The notes: generated by a model not told the origin, from the sequence alone. Positions 1 to 13,419 are shown, numbered from the stretch's first letter. The stretch is DNA of 64,000 nt from Hyperoodon ampullatus (GCA_949752795.1 OX457058.1:160893353-160957352); one strand, 5' to 3'. Numbers and translations: made by a program.

Positions 1-99
1 CAATGGGCTAAACATTTATTTGAATGAATAGAAAAGCAGCTCTAATGAAAGTGTTTAGTTAAACTTAAATGTTATCATACTGCAAATATACAAGCTCCC

Positions 100-330
100 T
101 CATAAAGGGTTCCATTAGTCTACATAACAAAGTCAAAACCCCTTATTACAGCACACAAAGCTCTTCATCATCTGGATCCTGACCATCTTTCCAGCCTCTA
201 TTTTCTTTATCCCCTCACACTCACACAATGTATTTCTACTGGGGTGACTTCCTCAAAATTCCTAAGTCAGTTGTGTTTTGTCATACTTCCACATCTTTAA
301 ATATGCCCTTTGCTTTACCAAAAATGACCA
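100..330 (+). repeat. L2-like ancient LINE remnant
   Basis: The wording of this pyrimidine-rich stretch (pieces such as CTCTTCATCATCTGGATCCTGACC, then a run of CTTCC/CCTTTGC motifs) resembles the 3' part of mammalian LINE-2 elements. It is highly diverged and no coding frame remains. The rest of positions 1-800 holds nothing I recognise. Confidence 0.4.
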
Positions 331-814
331 TTGCATCAGAGATAATACATCCAAATACCTTCACAATGCTTAACATAAGGAAGGATTCCCATAAAGATTT
401 GTGGAATGTAAAACATGAAAGAACATTATATTGTATTTGTGAACTTAAAGACATTATTCAAGGTTATTGAAAGATGCTAAACTTAAATAATCCCTGAACT
501 TGCAATGATGATTACCTCCTTCACTGTCCTGAATCTTCATCAGACACAGCTCATTTACTCTCACTGGGTACCTAATAAGAGAATGGTACAGGAGACAGAT
601 CCTGAGGTGAAATGCAGTTGTTCTTGATAAGTTTTGAGACCGAGAGTTTACATCTGGAGTGAAGTGAAAGTATGTTGTTTTTCCTACCTTGGAACTTGAA
701 AATGCCAATTCACATTCTCTCTTCCAATTATCTATGCTCATTGTCTATTCTGATATCACTGCTGATTTGTAAAATTCTCTTGAATGTAACAATACTAAGA
801 GGTTGCAATTATTA

Positions 815-1010
815 GAGGTTTAGTGTATTCTGGGCACTGGCATATACTGACTACCTCATTTAATACTTAAAAAAAATGTCATCAATTAGATTCCAATAGA
901 TGCACACATTATAAATTAGGAATTTAAGGAAGAGATTTTAGATAGATTGCCAAAGGGTACACAGCTGATAAGAGATGGAGCCAGGATTTTAAAACATGAA
1001 GAGTCCAGAG
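815..1010 (+). repeat. MIR SINE remnant
   Basis: The order of motifs matches a mammalian-wide interspersed repeat: a GGCACTGGCATATACTGA-like segment, CTCATTTAATACTT, then GGAAGAGATTTTAGATAG, GGTACACAGCTGATAAG and GGAGCCAGGATTTTAA. It is old and has no duplicated target site that I can see. A second MIR-like piece follows at about 1075-1250. Confidence 0.65.
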
Positions 1011-1074
1011 TCCTTGTCTTTAATTTCTACACTGTCATGTCTCCATGTTTCTCCTGTATTAACATATATTTCCC

Positions 1075-1250
1075 ACTATGTTCTAGACTCAGAACTCAGT
1101 AATTTGTATTAACATTATCTCATTTGAAATTTACTAGAATTTAGTTTTCTTTATAGATGTCAAAAACATAACTCGGATAGGTGAAGACCCTTGTTGTAAG
1201 TTGTGAAATTAATTAGTTAATTGTCAAAACTAAGTTCCAAATCCAAGTAC
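1075..1250 (+). repeat. MIR SINE remnant
   Basis: ATTATCTCATTTGAAATTT followed by a GGTGAAGACCCTTG... segment resembles the MIR core and tail. It is more diverged than its neighbour at 815-1010. From 1260 to 2160 I see no recognisable repeat or gene. Confidence 0.4.
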
Positions 1251-2164
1251 TCTAATTTAGAGAAAATAAACAATGAAATGATTATGCTTTAGAAGAAAAA
1301 GCAGGTTATTTCATAAATTCTTTCCAATGACAGTAGTACGGGAACACAAAAATAATAACAAGAAAAATGTAAAGAAGCATGGGATGAAAAGTGTAACTCT
1401 AAGAAGTTGTGACAACAGGCAGAGACCCTGATGATTTCTATGTATTTCTCTCTAGTTAGGTTAAAAGGATTAGGGCTTTACCAAAATGTTATGCACAAAG
1501 ACAACTATGGACCTAGAATGCTTTCAGCCACCTATAATGAAATTTCAGAAGAAAGTTCACACATTGTCTTCTCCTTCAATGAGTCCTTGAACTTTACACA
1601 CAAAACCTGTCTGCTGTCTTCTTCCTCACCCCTGTTTATCCTCTCTCATATCATAGACCACATTTATTTAAGTATTTGCTAATACAGAATTATGGCTCAA
1701 AACAACACTCAGTTAGTGCCATTGCCAGTTTAAAGACCCGGTTTGTCTAATTCATTCCTTTGATTGAATGCCAATATATGCAGTTTCATTTTTCTCATTT
1801 TATTCTCAGTACCCAGGACAAAACCACAAAAGAGTTCACAGTCAAATAGAAGAAAGGAAACTGGAAATAGTTACAATATACAAAATAAGCTTAATAATGT
1901 GGAGATGAAGCACTTTATGAGCCCATAAGAGTAAATTCATAATGTAGCCCAAGGAAGTCCAGAAAGACTTAGTAGGGCAGGAATTGTCACCTGTGTCCTC
2001 CCGGAGGTTTGGGGTAGGATGATGGATACTTAGCTCTGAAGAGACAATTTTCTTTGCAATTGCTTCTTTCATTGCAAACCTAATGCAGCTTTAGTATCAT
2101 TCATAATTTATGTGTTTAATTTTGTATAGTAAAATATCTAAATCCTTGAGTAAAATGAAAAGAC

Positions 2165-2400
2165 CAGGGAGAAGCCCCTTGCCATAAATGAAGTCCAGTT
2201 TAAGAATCAGAGCCTAAGTAGAAGACTGCACCCTGGTGAGTGGAGGTCTGGGTGTGGAAGGAGGCCCAGTGGATGTGGCTCAGGGTGTGCAAAGGCATCC
2301 AGTTCTAGAAAGCTAAGAGGGCTGCATGTTCCATGAAAGTCAGGAGATCAGAAAGGCTGGAGCACAGGGCAAGCAGATAGTGAATTTTACTACCAGTGTA
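2165..2400 (-). repeat. L2 remnant, antisense
   Basis: GTGTGCAAAGGCATCCAG, GAGGGCTGCATGTTC and GGCTGGAGCACAGGGCAAG in this order are the typical wording of the reverse complement of the LINE-2 3' region. There is no open frame. From 2400 to 3460 the sequence is AT-rich and I recognise nothing in it. Confidence 0.5.
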
Positions 2401-3476
2401 GGTGCTATTAGCTCTGGGGGGATTGGATAAAATAATAAGAATTTAAAATTGCTATCTGGAGAAGTTATCACATATTTTAAACTCAGTTGTTTCCCCAGAT
2501 AGCTGTCACAACAGGTTGTCCTCTTGTGTTTGGGGTACTTTTTTTAATTGGGAAAAGAAAAGGAGAGCTATGCTTTAAGTTCTTGCACTAATGTCATCTT
2601 CAATTTCCACTCCCTTCATTCATCAGGCCATAGAAAAGCAGAAAGTAATGCCTGAAATTCTGTTTGTGAAATACTACTCTCTAACCACTGTGGGAATATG
2701 AAACATGAAGTTTTCTGTAAGAGAAACTTTATTATTAATATTACTCTTGTTTTAAAATTTTAATTATACTTTTACATTTATTATTAGAGCATTTTTTTAA
2801 AAGAAAGCTCATTCTACATTCCGCACTTGAAACCAATTTTTATTTTCTCTTGGTTCTTTATAATGTTCTTTGTCATTGAAAAGTCAAAGTGTTCCACATA
2901 GAAAAATGCTACCTTTTTGTTTTATGTGTTAAGTTAAACTCCTGCTTTCACTCTTCCCTGAGAAGCAAATGCCACCTTCTCACACAAACATACACTTCGA
3001 GACTTCAGCTTATTCTGTTCATTTAAAGTCATTGCTCTTATGTACTGCAAGCTGTACCTGCTTATAGCAATATAATGCCATACCTCACTAACATAATCAT
3101 AATGCACTTACTAAATATTTTTTACATGACAGTATCTGTCTTTAGATAACTATTATGTTGGGTATTATCATAATTCTCTTTGTACCATTTTGGCTTGAAG
3201 ATGTGTAGAATAGAGCTGGCTTCTATCTGCTGAGCAATTAAATGAAATATTATAAACAGGACAGTCTATCTGTAAAGCTTGAATGTTTACTTGCTGAATA
3301 TGTGATTAGCAGAGAAGCAGTTGCAGCCCAGAGTCCTCTAGGAAGGAACACATTTTATCTAAAATAATGGCAGCTTGCTTCCTTTATGAGGTCTGTATTC
3401 AGTCCCTCTGTTATTAGAAGGTGATAACAGGGCAGGCAATCCAGCAAGTTTTGACTTCATAAGAAGACAAGGAAGG

Positions 3477-3698
3477 GGCTTCCCTGGTGGTGCAGTGGTT
3501 GAGAGTCCGCCTGCCGATGCAGGGGACACGGGTTCGTGCCCCGGTCCGAGAAGATCCCACATGCCATGGAGCGGCTGCGCCCGTGAGCCATGGCCATTGA
3601 ACCTGCACGCCCGGAGTCTGTGCTCCGCAATGGGAGAGGCCACAACAGTGAGAGGCCCGTGTACCACACACACACACAAAAAAAGAAGAAAAGGAAGG
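3477..3698 (+). repeat. CHR-2 type SINE with target-site duplication
   Basis: A tRNA-derived SINE about 200 bp long. Its head contains an A-box-like GGTGCAGTGG and a B-box-like GGTTCGTGCC, the internal RNA polymerase III promoter. It ends in GTGAGAGGCCCGTGTACC, a (CA)n run and an A-rich tail. It is flanked by AAGAAGACAAGGAAGG (3461-3476) and AAGAAGAAAAGGAAGG (3683-3698), a one-mismatch duplication that shows L1-type insertion. The short open frames read across it are SINE translations, not genes. Confidence 0.9.
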
Positions 3699-3699
3699 A

Positions 3700-5430
3700 G
3701 ATGGAAGCATCCCTGCTTCAGCTCACATTCAGAAATTCTGCTGACCGAATAGGATAATAAAAACTGGCATTTAGATTATGACTTTCATCCCAAGATCTCA
3801 GCCTATGAAGAAATCATTTCTCCCTTTCTATAATATGATCATCATCACTGGGGTACCTTAAAAAAATTACCTTTAAAGAGCCCAGTCACCCATCCAAATA
3901 CCCTTATATCCTCATACATACAACAATACATAGGAGTTATAGTTAACAAATCGGGATTTTTATAAGATCTGAGGTTGCTTTCCAGTCTTCTTTTTATAAT
4001 ACTTGTGCTGATGAAATGATTATGAGACCTATTTTCACATCCTGAAGAATTATGACACAGTATTGGTCATTAAGGTCATAGACACAAAAAATTTTATATG
4101 AAAAGATGTTAGCAAGTTTCTATACTACATTTCCTTGAGATGAGCTGATGTTATCTGTCTTTGATAGCCCGATCCAAATAAATTTCTCTCCCTCTGAGTT
4201 GTTATAGCATTTACATCAAAGAATTTCTTGCTTCTTTACACATTGTCATGAGCTTTATTTATTTTAATCTCCCATTAAAAATAAAACTCTTTGAGAATAA
4301 AATTGAGATATAAGATTGCATCCCCCTCACTTTGAAATTACCAGAGTTTAGAGTTTAGTAGGTTTTCAATTGACAATCAACAATTAATAAATTACGTGCT
4401 CTGAGGAAGAGTTCTATGGCTTTCCTATTCCTTTCAAATATATTCTTCTATTTATGCATCTCAAGGCACAGCAAACCTGGATTATTTTTTTTTAAAATGT
4501 GGGTTTGTGGAAGTGACAGACTTTTGATTAAATCATGTCTGTGGGCTCCTTGAATGTAGGATGTCTGGATAATCATGGTTTATTCCATACTTTAGTGGCT
4601 TTATGACTGGGTAGGCAAGCTTTAATTCAAAGGACCTTTAGACCAAATTCATTCATTTTAGGAATGGAGCCAACTGTGCTTGTAAAATAAAGAGTATTAA
4701 AACTAGATACATTTGTTAAATAGAGAGTTATCTACAGCAAGATAATATAATTTTTCTGTCAGTCACTTTGCTGTCATGGAATTGAACCTAATCTTTGTCA
4801 CACAGTTAGGACCCCGACTTTCACATCCAGACTTGTTAATGGCAGATGGAGGAAAGGGAAAGAGGGTGACTTAGTAGCATTTGTTAAATTTGAAGCAAAC
4901 TAATCCTGCAATCTTGGGTCGAAAAATAAACAAGGTTTTGAAAGAAGAGTACGTGCTTCCTAAATTATTTAAATCTGTACTATAATTAATATATAGCATC
5001 ATTGATTTAATTAAACTAAGTTGCCTTCATACTAGGGAAGGCCCAAAGTTAATTAGAACCATAGCCTTAAGCATTTCAAATACACTGAGAAAGTAATTTG
5101 GTAGTAAAATGCATGTTTATCTATTGTAATTTCAAAGATCTTAGCAATTTCTTATTAGTAGTAGTTTTATCCCCCCAGTGTATTCCTCTCTTATACCGCT
5201 ATATGAAGTTAGGTATCATAGATACATTATCTGTAGTGAGAATGGTGCCAATTCTACAAAAATGTCTGTTTAATACAAACTTAGAGCTCCATGGAGAATT
5301 GACAGAACCTTCTGGGTTCAACATCCCTGGGGATTAAAAAAAAAAAAGATTCTTCTGTCCACTCTCTTCCTTTTTATCTTCAAAATTTAGTAGCACTTAC
5401 TAAGTAAAAGGTAGCCCTGAAAATACAAAA
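3700..5430. other. Stretch without a recognised gene
   Basis: AT-rich sequence. A piece at about 4250-4380 (CATGAGCTTTATTTATTTTAATC...TTTAGTAGG) weakly resembles a MIR or L2 end. No exon, promoter or RNA gene was recognised. Open frames here are short and lack similarity to any family I know. Confidence 0.4.
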
Positions 5431-5439
5431 GGCAACCAA

Positions 5440-6225
5440 AGTGTGAGATCTGGGAGTTATCTGCCATTTTTCTTCATTCTCCTACATCCAAGAAATAGCC
5501 ACTAATTGCTAATTCTGCCTCTTCAAGGCCAAGATTACAGGCACAAGCAAAGAAAATGTTTTCAGAAGAGACTTTTAAAAAGCCACAGTCTTTCCCTACT
5601 TCTGATGCTCCTTTCATTTGAGCTGCTTTTCTTGTGTTCTAACCAACCTCTCTTTAGACTCTGAGGTTAATTCTCCACACAGTTTTCAGGGGGATTTTTT
5701 TAAACACGAATCTGTCCATGTGAGCCCACCCCACCTCTTACCCCCAGATTAATTCTTCCAATGACTTCCTGTTCTATATCAAATACAGTTCAAACTTAAA
5801 ATGAAAACCAAAACTCCTGCTTAGAAAATGAATCTGCAGCACAAACAGGCTTGCAGATTAGATAATTCCAACAGCTAATGATTTGCATCTCTTGTGCTTT
5901 TCTCACTGTGTTCTCTCAGCTTAGATGGCCCTCTTTGATCCTCACCCACTTCACCACCCTGAATCATTTTATTCAGCATTCACCAACCTCACCTCTCAGC
6001 CTACTCTGAATCTCTTGGGCTGAATCACACGTACTGTTTGAAAATCCATAATATGGTATTGATACACCTCACCTTACTCTGTGACACAACAGTAGATACT
6101 TGCGTATGGTATGCCTGCCTCACTAGATGATGAGCCCTTTTAGAAGAAAGGATGTGCTTAATTTATCTTTATATCTGTAGTGTCTTCTACATAGCCTGGC
6201 TCATCATATAGTTTCAGAAATGCAT
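5440..6225 (+). repeat. L2 LINE 3' end remnant
   Basis: The series CAATGACTTCCTGTT, TTTGATCCTCACCCACTTCACC, CTAGATGATGAGCCC, TTAATTTATCTTTATATCTGTAGTG and CATAGCCTGGCTCATCATATAG follows the order of the LINE-2 3' end (short-chain wording of the last reverse transcriptase codons and 3' UTR). It is very diverged, with no coding potential left. Confidence 0.6.
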
Positions 6226-6284
6226 TGTTTACATATTTAAGAGGAAATAATCTATTTGACTTATATAATAATAATAACTTGTTA

Positions 6285-6400
6285 TGGTATACTTTCTAAA
6301 TGCTAAGCACTTTGCATGTATTATCTCATATAATTTTCCAAGTCATCATGGAATATTTATGTTACATGAAACCTAGAAAGTTAAAACTCAGAGGGTTTGG
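6285..6400 (+). repeat. MIR SINE remnant
   Basis: AAATGCTAAGCACTTTGCATG, TATTATCTCATATAATTTTCC and a following tail match the MIR core. It lies just upstream of a younger tRNA-derived SINE. Confidence 0.65.
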
Positions 6401-6420
6401 AGACTTAATCATGTGCTTTA

Positions 6421-6531
6421 TTTTATTTTATTTTGGCCATGTGGGATCTTAGTTCCCCGACCAGGGATCAAACCAATGTCTCCTGCATTGGAAACATGGA
6501 GTCTTAACCACTGGACCACTAGGGAAGTCCA
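6421..6531 (-). repeat. CHR-1/Bov-tA-like tRNA-derived SINE
   Basis: A short (about 110 bp) SINE, antisense. It reads (ATTTT)n, GGCCATGTGGGATCTTAG, CCAGGGATCAAACC and GGACCACTAGGGAAGTCC. On the minus strand this gives a tRNA-like head starting GGACTTCCCTAGTGGTCCAG. This type is shared by whales, hippos and ruminants. Imperfect flanks (about 6407-6420 and 6535-6547, both ending GTGCTTTA) may be the target duplication. Confidence 0.75.
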
Positions 6532-6539
6532 TTAAGCAA

Positions 6540-7623
6540 GTGCTTTAGAATAGAAGTTTGATGACTTAAGGGAGTCAGTGGTTCAAGAGTCAATGCTCTT
6601 AATGACTATCCTGTAGAAATCAATTGCCTGGACCATATAACTTAAAAGTCTCAGCTGTTATTAGCATACTCCACGTAAATACAGTTAATATTCCAAGGAT
6701 CAAAGCAACACTACAACCTGGAGGCCCAGGTGAAATTTCATGAGAGAGTTTAGGCTTGAGTCTGATTTTCCCTTCTGGGTTTAGATTTTCTCTTACTTCT
6801 CCCAACTGACTCCTTCTATCCCACCCCCTGCAGTGTTAACTTACACATTTATAGCTCCATTATGGGTATTCTCATAAGCAGCAAACTTTTGAGTGTTTTC
6901 TTTTTAATCTCTGAGGACTGGAATGACTTGATCTTCAAAGATGCTGAAAATTTTGGTGACCTTGACCTCACTCTGAGAGTATGCATTATCTTTTGGAGAA
7001 ACTTAACCAGATAAACATATGTTCACATAAAATCAATAGTTGACATATCACATCTTATAGTGACCTGTCAAGAGGAAGAGCTACTATAAATCCAAGCATC
7101 TGTAAACTGTAAATTTAGAGGGCATAAAAAGCCTATACCATAATACAAAGCAATATCTAGTCAGAAGAATATAGGGAAGATAGAAAAAATTTATGCACTA
7201 ACTATAAACTTGAATACACTAAAAGTAAAGCATCTGATTAAAGTACATTTTCTTCTCTCCTTTGTCTATTGTCTGGTACATTTTCTAAAGAAAAGCAAAA
7301 GACAATGAACTATGATTGCTTAGAGATTGAAGAGGTCCTTCAAATCTTGTCTACAATTGGAGAAGGAAAGGAAAAATATGTACTTTTTCATCCCTTAGAA
7401 TCCAAGATCCAGAAAAATATCAACTCCTCTCTTCTTCCTGCCAAGACTCAATGTCCTTCCTCCCCATTAGAATCTACTGAAGAAAAAAAGTACAATTATC
7501 CATATTTTGTTCTTAATAGCTAAGTATTTTATCAGTAGATGGGCATTTGCACTTCTAAGCTACTTGCTCAGCTAAGTATGAAATGTGTCCCCAGAATCCA
7601 TCTTCTCCATATATATCATTCTA
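6540..7623. other. Stretch without a recognised gene
   Basis: Single-copy-looking sequence. An 84-codon frame at 7269-7523 opens with GTG rather than ATG and has no family resemblance. I see no RNA gene or promoter. Confidence 0.35.
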
Positions 7624-7637
7624 AAAAAGCTGCTTTC

Positions 7638-9403
7638 AGAAATCAAAAATGACACAAAGAGATGGAGAGATATACCATGTTGTTGGATTACAAGAATCAA
7701 TATTGTAAAAATGAGTATACTACCCAAAGTGGTCTACAGATTCACTGCAATCCCTATCAAATTACCAAGGGCATTTTTCACAGAATTAGAACAAACAAAC
7801 AAAAAAATACACTTTGTATGGAAACACAAGAGACCCTGAATAGCGAAAGCAATCTTGAGGAAGAAGAACGGAGCTGGAAAAATCAGGCTCTCTGACTTCA
7901 GACTACACTACAAAGCTACAGTTATCAAAACAGTATGGTACTGGCACAAAAACAGAAATATAGATCAATGGAACAGGATAGAAAGTCCAGAGATAATCCA
8001 GACACCTAATCTACAACAAAGAAGGCAAGAATATACAATGGAGAAAAGACAGCCTCTTCAATAAGTGGTGCTGGGAAAACTGGACAGCTACATATAAAAT
8101 AATAATTAGAACATTTCCTCACACGATATACAAAAACAAACTCAAAATGGATTAAAGACTTAAATGTAAGGCCAGATAATATAAAACTCTTAGAGGAAAA
8201 TATAGGCAGAACACTTTTTGACATAAATCACAGCAAGATCTTTTTTGATCCACCCCCTGAAGTAATGAAAATAAAAACAAAAATAAAAATATGGGACCTA
8301 ATTAAACTTAAAAACTTTTGCACAGCAAATGAAACTATAAACAAAATGAAAAGACAACCCTTGGAATGGGAGAAAATATTTGCAAATGAAACAACTGACA
8401 AGGGATTAATCTCCAAAATATATAAACAGCTCATGCAGCTCAATATCAAAAAAGCAAACAACCGAATAACAAAATGGGCAGAAGACCTAAATAGACATTT
8501 CACCAAAGAAGACATTCAGATGGCCAACAAACACATGAAAAGATTCTCAACTTAACTAATTATTAGAGAAATGCCAATCAATGAAGTATCACCTCACATT
8601 GGTAGAATGGCCATAATCAAAAACTCTATAAACAATAAATACTGGAGAGGGTTTAAGGAAAGGGAACCCTCCTACTTTGTTGGTGGGAATGTAAATTGGT
8701 ACAGCCACTATGGAGAACAGTAGGAAGTTCCTAAAAAAACTAAAAATAGAGCTACCATATGACACAGTAATCCCATTCCTAGACATATATCTGGAGGAAA
8801 ACACAATTCAAAAGTATGCATGCACCCAGATGTTCATAGCAGCACTATTTACTATAGCTGGTACATGGAAGCAACCTAAATGTTCATCAACAGAGGAATG
8901 GATAAAGAAGATGTGGTACATGTATACAATGGAATATTACTCAGCCATAAAAAGGAATGAAATAGTGCCATTTGCAGAGATTTTGGTGGACACAGAGATT
9001 GTCATACAGAGTGAAGTAAGTCAGAAAGAAAAAAACAAATATCATATAATGTCACTTATATGTGGAATCTAGAAAAAATGGTACAGATGAACTTACTTGC
9101 AAAGCAGAAATAGAGTCACAGATGTAGAGAAAAAACTTATGGCTACCAACAGGGGAAGTTAGTGTGGGATGAATTGGGAAATAGGGATTGACATATATAC
9201 ACTAATATGTATAAAATAGATAACTAATGGGAACCTACTGTATAACACAGGAAACTCTACTCAGTGCTCTGTGGTGACCTATATGGGAAGAAAATGTAAA
9301 AAAGAGTGGATATATGTATAGGTATAACTGATTCACTCTCCTATACAGCAGAAACTAACACAACATTGTAACTATACTCCAATAAAAATTAAAAAAAAAA
9401 TAA
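7638..9403 (+). mobile_element. 5'-truncated L1 with decayed ORF2 3' part
   Basis: The sequence lines up with the last third of L1A ORF2 and an L1 3' UTR. Motifs shared with L1A include the peptide pieces [48 protein letters not shown] and [10 protein letters not shown]. The frame is broken several times (7585-7839, 7855-8064, 8265-8555 and 8710-9072 are fragments in different frames). The 3' UTR differs from L1A (GGGATGAATTGGGAAATAGGG...) and ends in an A-rich tail. Flanks at 7624-7638 (AAAAAGCTGCTTTCA) and about 9404-9417 (AAAACTGCTTTCA) look like a target duplication that has since gained a small indel. Confidence 0.9.
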
Positions 9404-9609
9404 GAAAACTGCTTTCAAATTCAGTTATACCTTATTGTCAAATCCAATAGCCAGTTATTTATTTTCTTACTGAAATTCTACAGTCACATATTGTTGACCA
9501 AATTATTTTTCCCTAGTATTCCTGTATTTCTTTTTTTATAATTTTATAATTTTTTTATAATTTTTATAATTTCCTTTCTGATTTCTTCCTAATATTCTCT
9601 TCCTCAGCT

Positions 9610-9960
9610 TACTCCTAAATGTCAGGATTCCTCCCACTTATTTTCTGTTTAATCATTCTATACATTTCCTTTGGATTATGTCACCCAAGTGTATGCCCTC
9701 TATTACCATCCGTGTCATCATCTGTGGTAGTGTTTATGACCCTAAAGTCTAAGTTCCCATCCCTAACTCTTCTCTTGAACTGCAGATACACATGCCTCCT
9801 GGTCATTGTTAGTCAAATGCTCTGTAGATGTTTCCAACTCAGTATCACCAGAGTCTAACACTTGCTTCCCCTCCCCGAATTCCCTCTCACCCTCCTGTAT
9901 TCTCTGACCCTGTAGGTGACTCATCCCTCTCCAGCCTTTCAAAGAAAGCTGTTTTGGAAC
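9610..9960 (+). repeat. Possible ancient LINE-like remnant
   Basis: Pyrimidine-rich sequence (TCTCTTGAACTGCAGATAC, CCAACTCAGTATCACC, CCCTCTCACCCTCCTG) resembles wording found in old LINE 3' regions. Family not assigned. This may be chance composition. Confidence 0.3.
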
Positions 9961-12780
9961 TTATATGTTACAAATGTTATGTTAAAGTTCTCCAACATTT
10001 GGCACGCTCTCAGAAAAGCAGAGCCGAGCTGTGTTCTGGGTCAACATTGTAGACACACGCAGAGCACAAAGTTCTCTAATAAAACTCATAATCTGCCCCA
10101 AACTTGCAGCATTTTGGCCTTTATGTGAAGGCTGCCAAAATCAACTTGGCAGGTCCCTCTGCCAAAATGACCTCAAGTGATGTACAAAGAAGTCACCTAA
10201 CAATCAAAATGCTTGTAGAGCTAAGAAATGTTTATTTTTCAAGGCAAATGAGAGGATATCCTTAGGGTTCAAAGTTGCATTTCATTATAGCATGTGGGTG
10301 CATTTAACTGGAAGTCTTCAGCAACCAGAACACCATAGAGACAGAAAGATTAACAAGGAAAGGAAGGAAGAATTGAGCTAACACCATGGGGATTTCTGGT
10401 GTACATTTTTGAATCTCTTCCAAGGCTTCGAAATGGGATTTTGTCAATCTAAAATGCCTAAAAACCATTTTGTCAGAGTTTAGCAGCCTCCTCTGTGAGA
10501 AGGTAAGGTAAAGGGATCTAGCCCCTCTGAACTCGATAGCTCATTTCAAATTAGCTCCCTTTATCATGGCCTTGCCCTTTCTGAAACCTCGGCCCCGCTC
10601 TGTGTTCCCTAACACTCAGAAAAATGCTGGAAGTTTACAGTGTGCCTTCTTTCTGTATAGCTCTGGGGATTGGAAGGAAAGCAGCAGGTAAATAGGATCA
10701 ATAGAATTTTCTAGGATCCCAGGCTCACTTGTTTGTTTTCAAATTTAGAAAGAGGTTATAGAAAATGGCTCTTTCCCTGCATTACAGAAGTTCCCCAACT
10801 CCTGCCTGGTCATCTGTGGATCATTTAATGTTCTGTATTGAACCCACAGTTGTATTAAATACCATACCTAAACAGAACTAAGAGTTTTTATTCCTGTTAA
10901 TTAAAACCCAGATTTATAAATTATTTAGTGATCAAAGATGATATTTACAGAGTTTAATGAGAGATTTTCATCTTTAAACAGTAGTCTCCCATGTAGTTGA
11001 TTCATTATCTAACATTTAAAGGATTCCACTGTCATTTGGCTTATCACCAGACTGTATCACCCTTCATCACATCCAAAATAAGAGCTAAGATCGAGACCAT
11101 TTAAAAAGTATTTTAATCATGTTTTAATATTGAAACTAGCAGAGTGATTCAGCTATGTTACCAACTATTTAAAGCCTTAGCCAGGGAATTTTTAAGTATG
11201 GAATTCTAGTCTATCTAGTTAGGAGGACACATTTTGTCTGGTCCAGTTATTTCATGAATTCCAGAATGTCACTTAATTTTCTATTTTGATGAAAGTATGG
11301 TTCTTTTATCATTTGTTTTCTACAGCTGTGCTCAAACTGTTTGAGTTTGAGGGTTAAATTCCACTGTTTTCTCTTTTCAGAAGTTGTTTTATTAGAGACT
11401 TTTCTCCTATTACCACTTGTAAACACTTGTCCGTACTTATTTTATCCATGCATTCAGCTATACTCCTCTTACTGGGTTGGGGAAGAAAAAAACCCAAAAT
11501 GTGATACTTAATTAGTTCTGCATTCTCTCCAGTGTTATTCCTAACTTAAAATAGCATAAAAAGTAATTTCTCATCAGAATGCATTTTTATTGAATTTCCT
11601 CCTGTGTTTGACTTCAGTGGCAATGTCTAGTTTCAGAGTCCTGCATCAACGTCTATTCACTGGCACAAATTATTTGTATCACGTTTCAGGAAACCATCAG
11701 TGGAGCTCCCTTGCTTCCTTCGATTAGAGAATCAAATCTGTGAGCCAGATCTTAAGTTCTAGGGCTGTACAAATAGATGTGTGCATTCCTGGTAAGTGAA
11801 ACATACATTTCTTGTATCAGATGCTGTCCTCCATTTCATTCCTTCACTTAGTTTTAAAGAAGTGCAGGAAATTGTGTTTCTGGAGGATAACCTTTGTGGG
11901 GCTTTGATGATATGTTACTTTGAAATAAAGACCTCTATAGACTGTTCATAAACATCTGAATCTCTGTAATTACTACCAGAGAAGGGAAAACAAGATCCTG
12001 TTTATATAGTAGATAAAATAAATATTAAGTGCTTCTGAGACTGATATCAAGTTGTTTACAGTTCACCAACCAGAACATTCACATCTTATGTCAATAGATC
12101 AATACTGCTATTAAATAACACATCAAATCACACTTAAATCCCTGCATTTTGTAAATATTTCAAAATAATCTTCTAAAACTAGATTAGGAATAATACCACT
12201 CACTAATTGAAACCTAATAGGTCTCTATAGTCTGTTTTTAGCCTAGAGGGGAGTCTGTTTTTCTGAGGCTGACTTATGTCTGAATTGTATCAATCAATCT
12301 GTCTCTGTTTTTAAGGCATATTTAGCTGTGAATATAAAAAACAAAGCAACTATATAGGTTGTCAAAGATTACAGATAATCCCTTCGGTTTTGATCTCTTG
12401 AGAATATAATATGTAGTATATAGAAGCAAGTTGTTTTAGTTATTTAATATTATCAATGTTTAATTTAATTAATGGAATATTTCAATAAACTTTTGCTTTT
12501 GTGATTCAGGATTCTGAGAAAGTTCAGAGACGCTAAGATAGTGTCAGTGTAACACACAATTATGAAAGCAAGAAAAACAGGAATATGTACCTTATTTGGC
12601 TAGGCAAATATGACAAGTATATGCTATGAACCATGAGGAATCTGAAGGAACTAAAGAACAGTGTCTTTTCTGCTCTACAGAAATCAAAATGATTGTAAAA
12701 ATAAAAACCTTACCAAAAGGAAAGTATGAAGGAGCCATCTAGGATAATGTAAAATCACATGGGGAGATATTGTAGGTACC
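9960..12780. other. Repeat-poor interval, no recognised gene
   Basis: About 2.8 kb in which I recognise no SINE, LINE, LTR or exon. Homeodomain-type TAAT motifs are frequent around 12430-12490. It could hold non-coding regulatory sequence, but nothing in the sequence alone proves it. Confidence 0.3.
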
Positions 12781-12789
12781 ACACTTCAG

Positions 12790-13000
12790 GAAAGAAAGAG
12801 AGCTGTATGCTGTCACTCAGGGAAGTCTTCTCTGACTGGCTGTCAAGGATGGTAGGATTTAGGCAGGCAGAGAGGAAAGGGAAAATCATTCCTTATTGGA
12901 GGGTTTTATAAGCAAGGACCACGCCTTGTACTTGGATGACAAGAAGGTGACTGGGGTGGAGAATTGGGAGGCAAGACTGTGGGTTGTACACTCTATGACA
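12790..13000 (-). repeat. L2 remnant, antisense
   Basis: CAGGGAAGTCTTCTCTGA, TAGGCAGGCAGAGAGGAAAGG and ACCACGCCTTGTACTTGG follow the order of the reverse complement of the L2 3' region. Diverged and non-coding. Confidence 0.5.
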
Positions 13001-13419
13001 AGATTATGGAAGAGCTTTAACATTACATCACTATCATACATAAAAAACAAATATCAAATTCAGTAAACATTTATTTTACACTCAGAATCATTACATTATA
13101 TAATTAAAAAAAAAGAAGACAAAACAAAACAAAAAAACACTTTGCCACAATACACTAGCTGCAGACTCTTGACTTGAAAACTGCAGAAACGTGTACTTCA
13201 AATATTCACCTCCCTCTCTACTCCACTGATGAACCCTCCCCCCCCCCCTTTTACTCTCAGTTCTTTCCTGGTCTGCTGGTCCTGTGTAGGAAATTGCATC
13301 ACTGATGCAGCATTTTAAAGGGTTTCAATGGTTTTCTTAAGCACCTAGGGCCACTGTTGCCCTAAATTAATTTGTGGACTTCAAACAGCACAGTGCAAGA
13401 CCCTCAGAGTTTTTTTGAT

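Noticed and set aside
3495..3752. Recurring short frames in SINEs (words such as [14 protein letters not shown] and MVESPPADAGDTGSCPGP)
   Set aside because: They occur in nearly every CHR-2 copy in the window, on both strands. They are translations of the tRNA-derived SINE, not a gene family.
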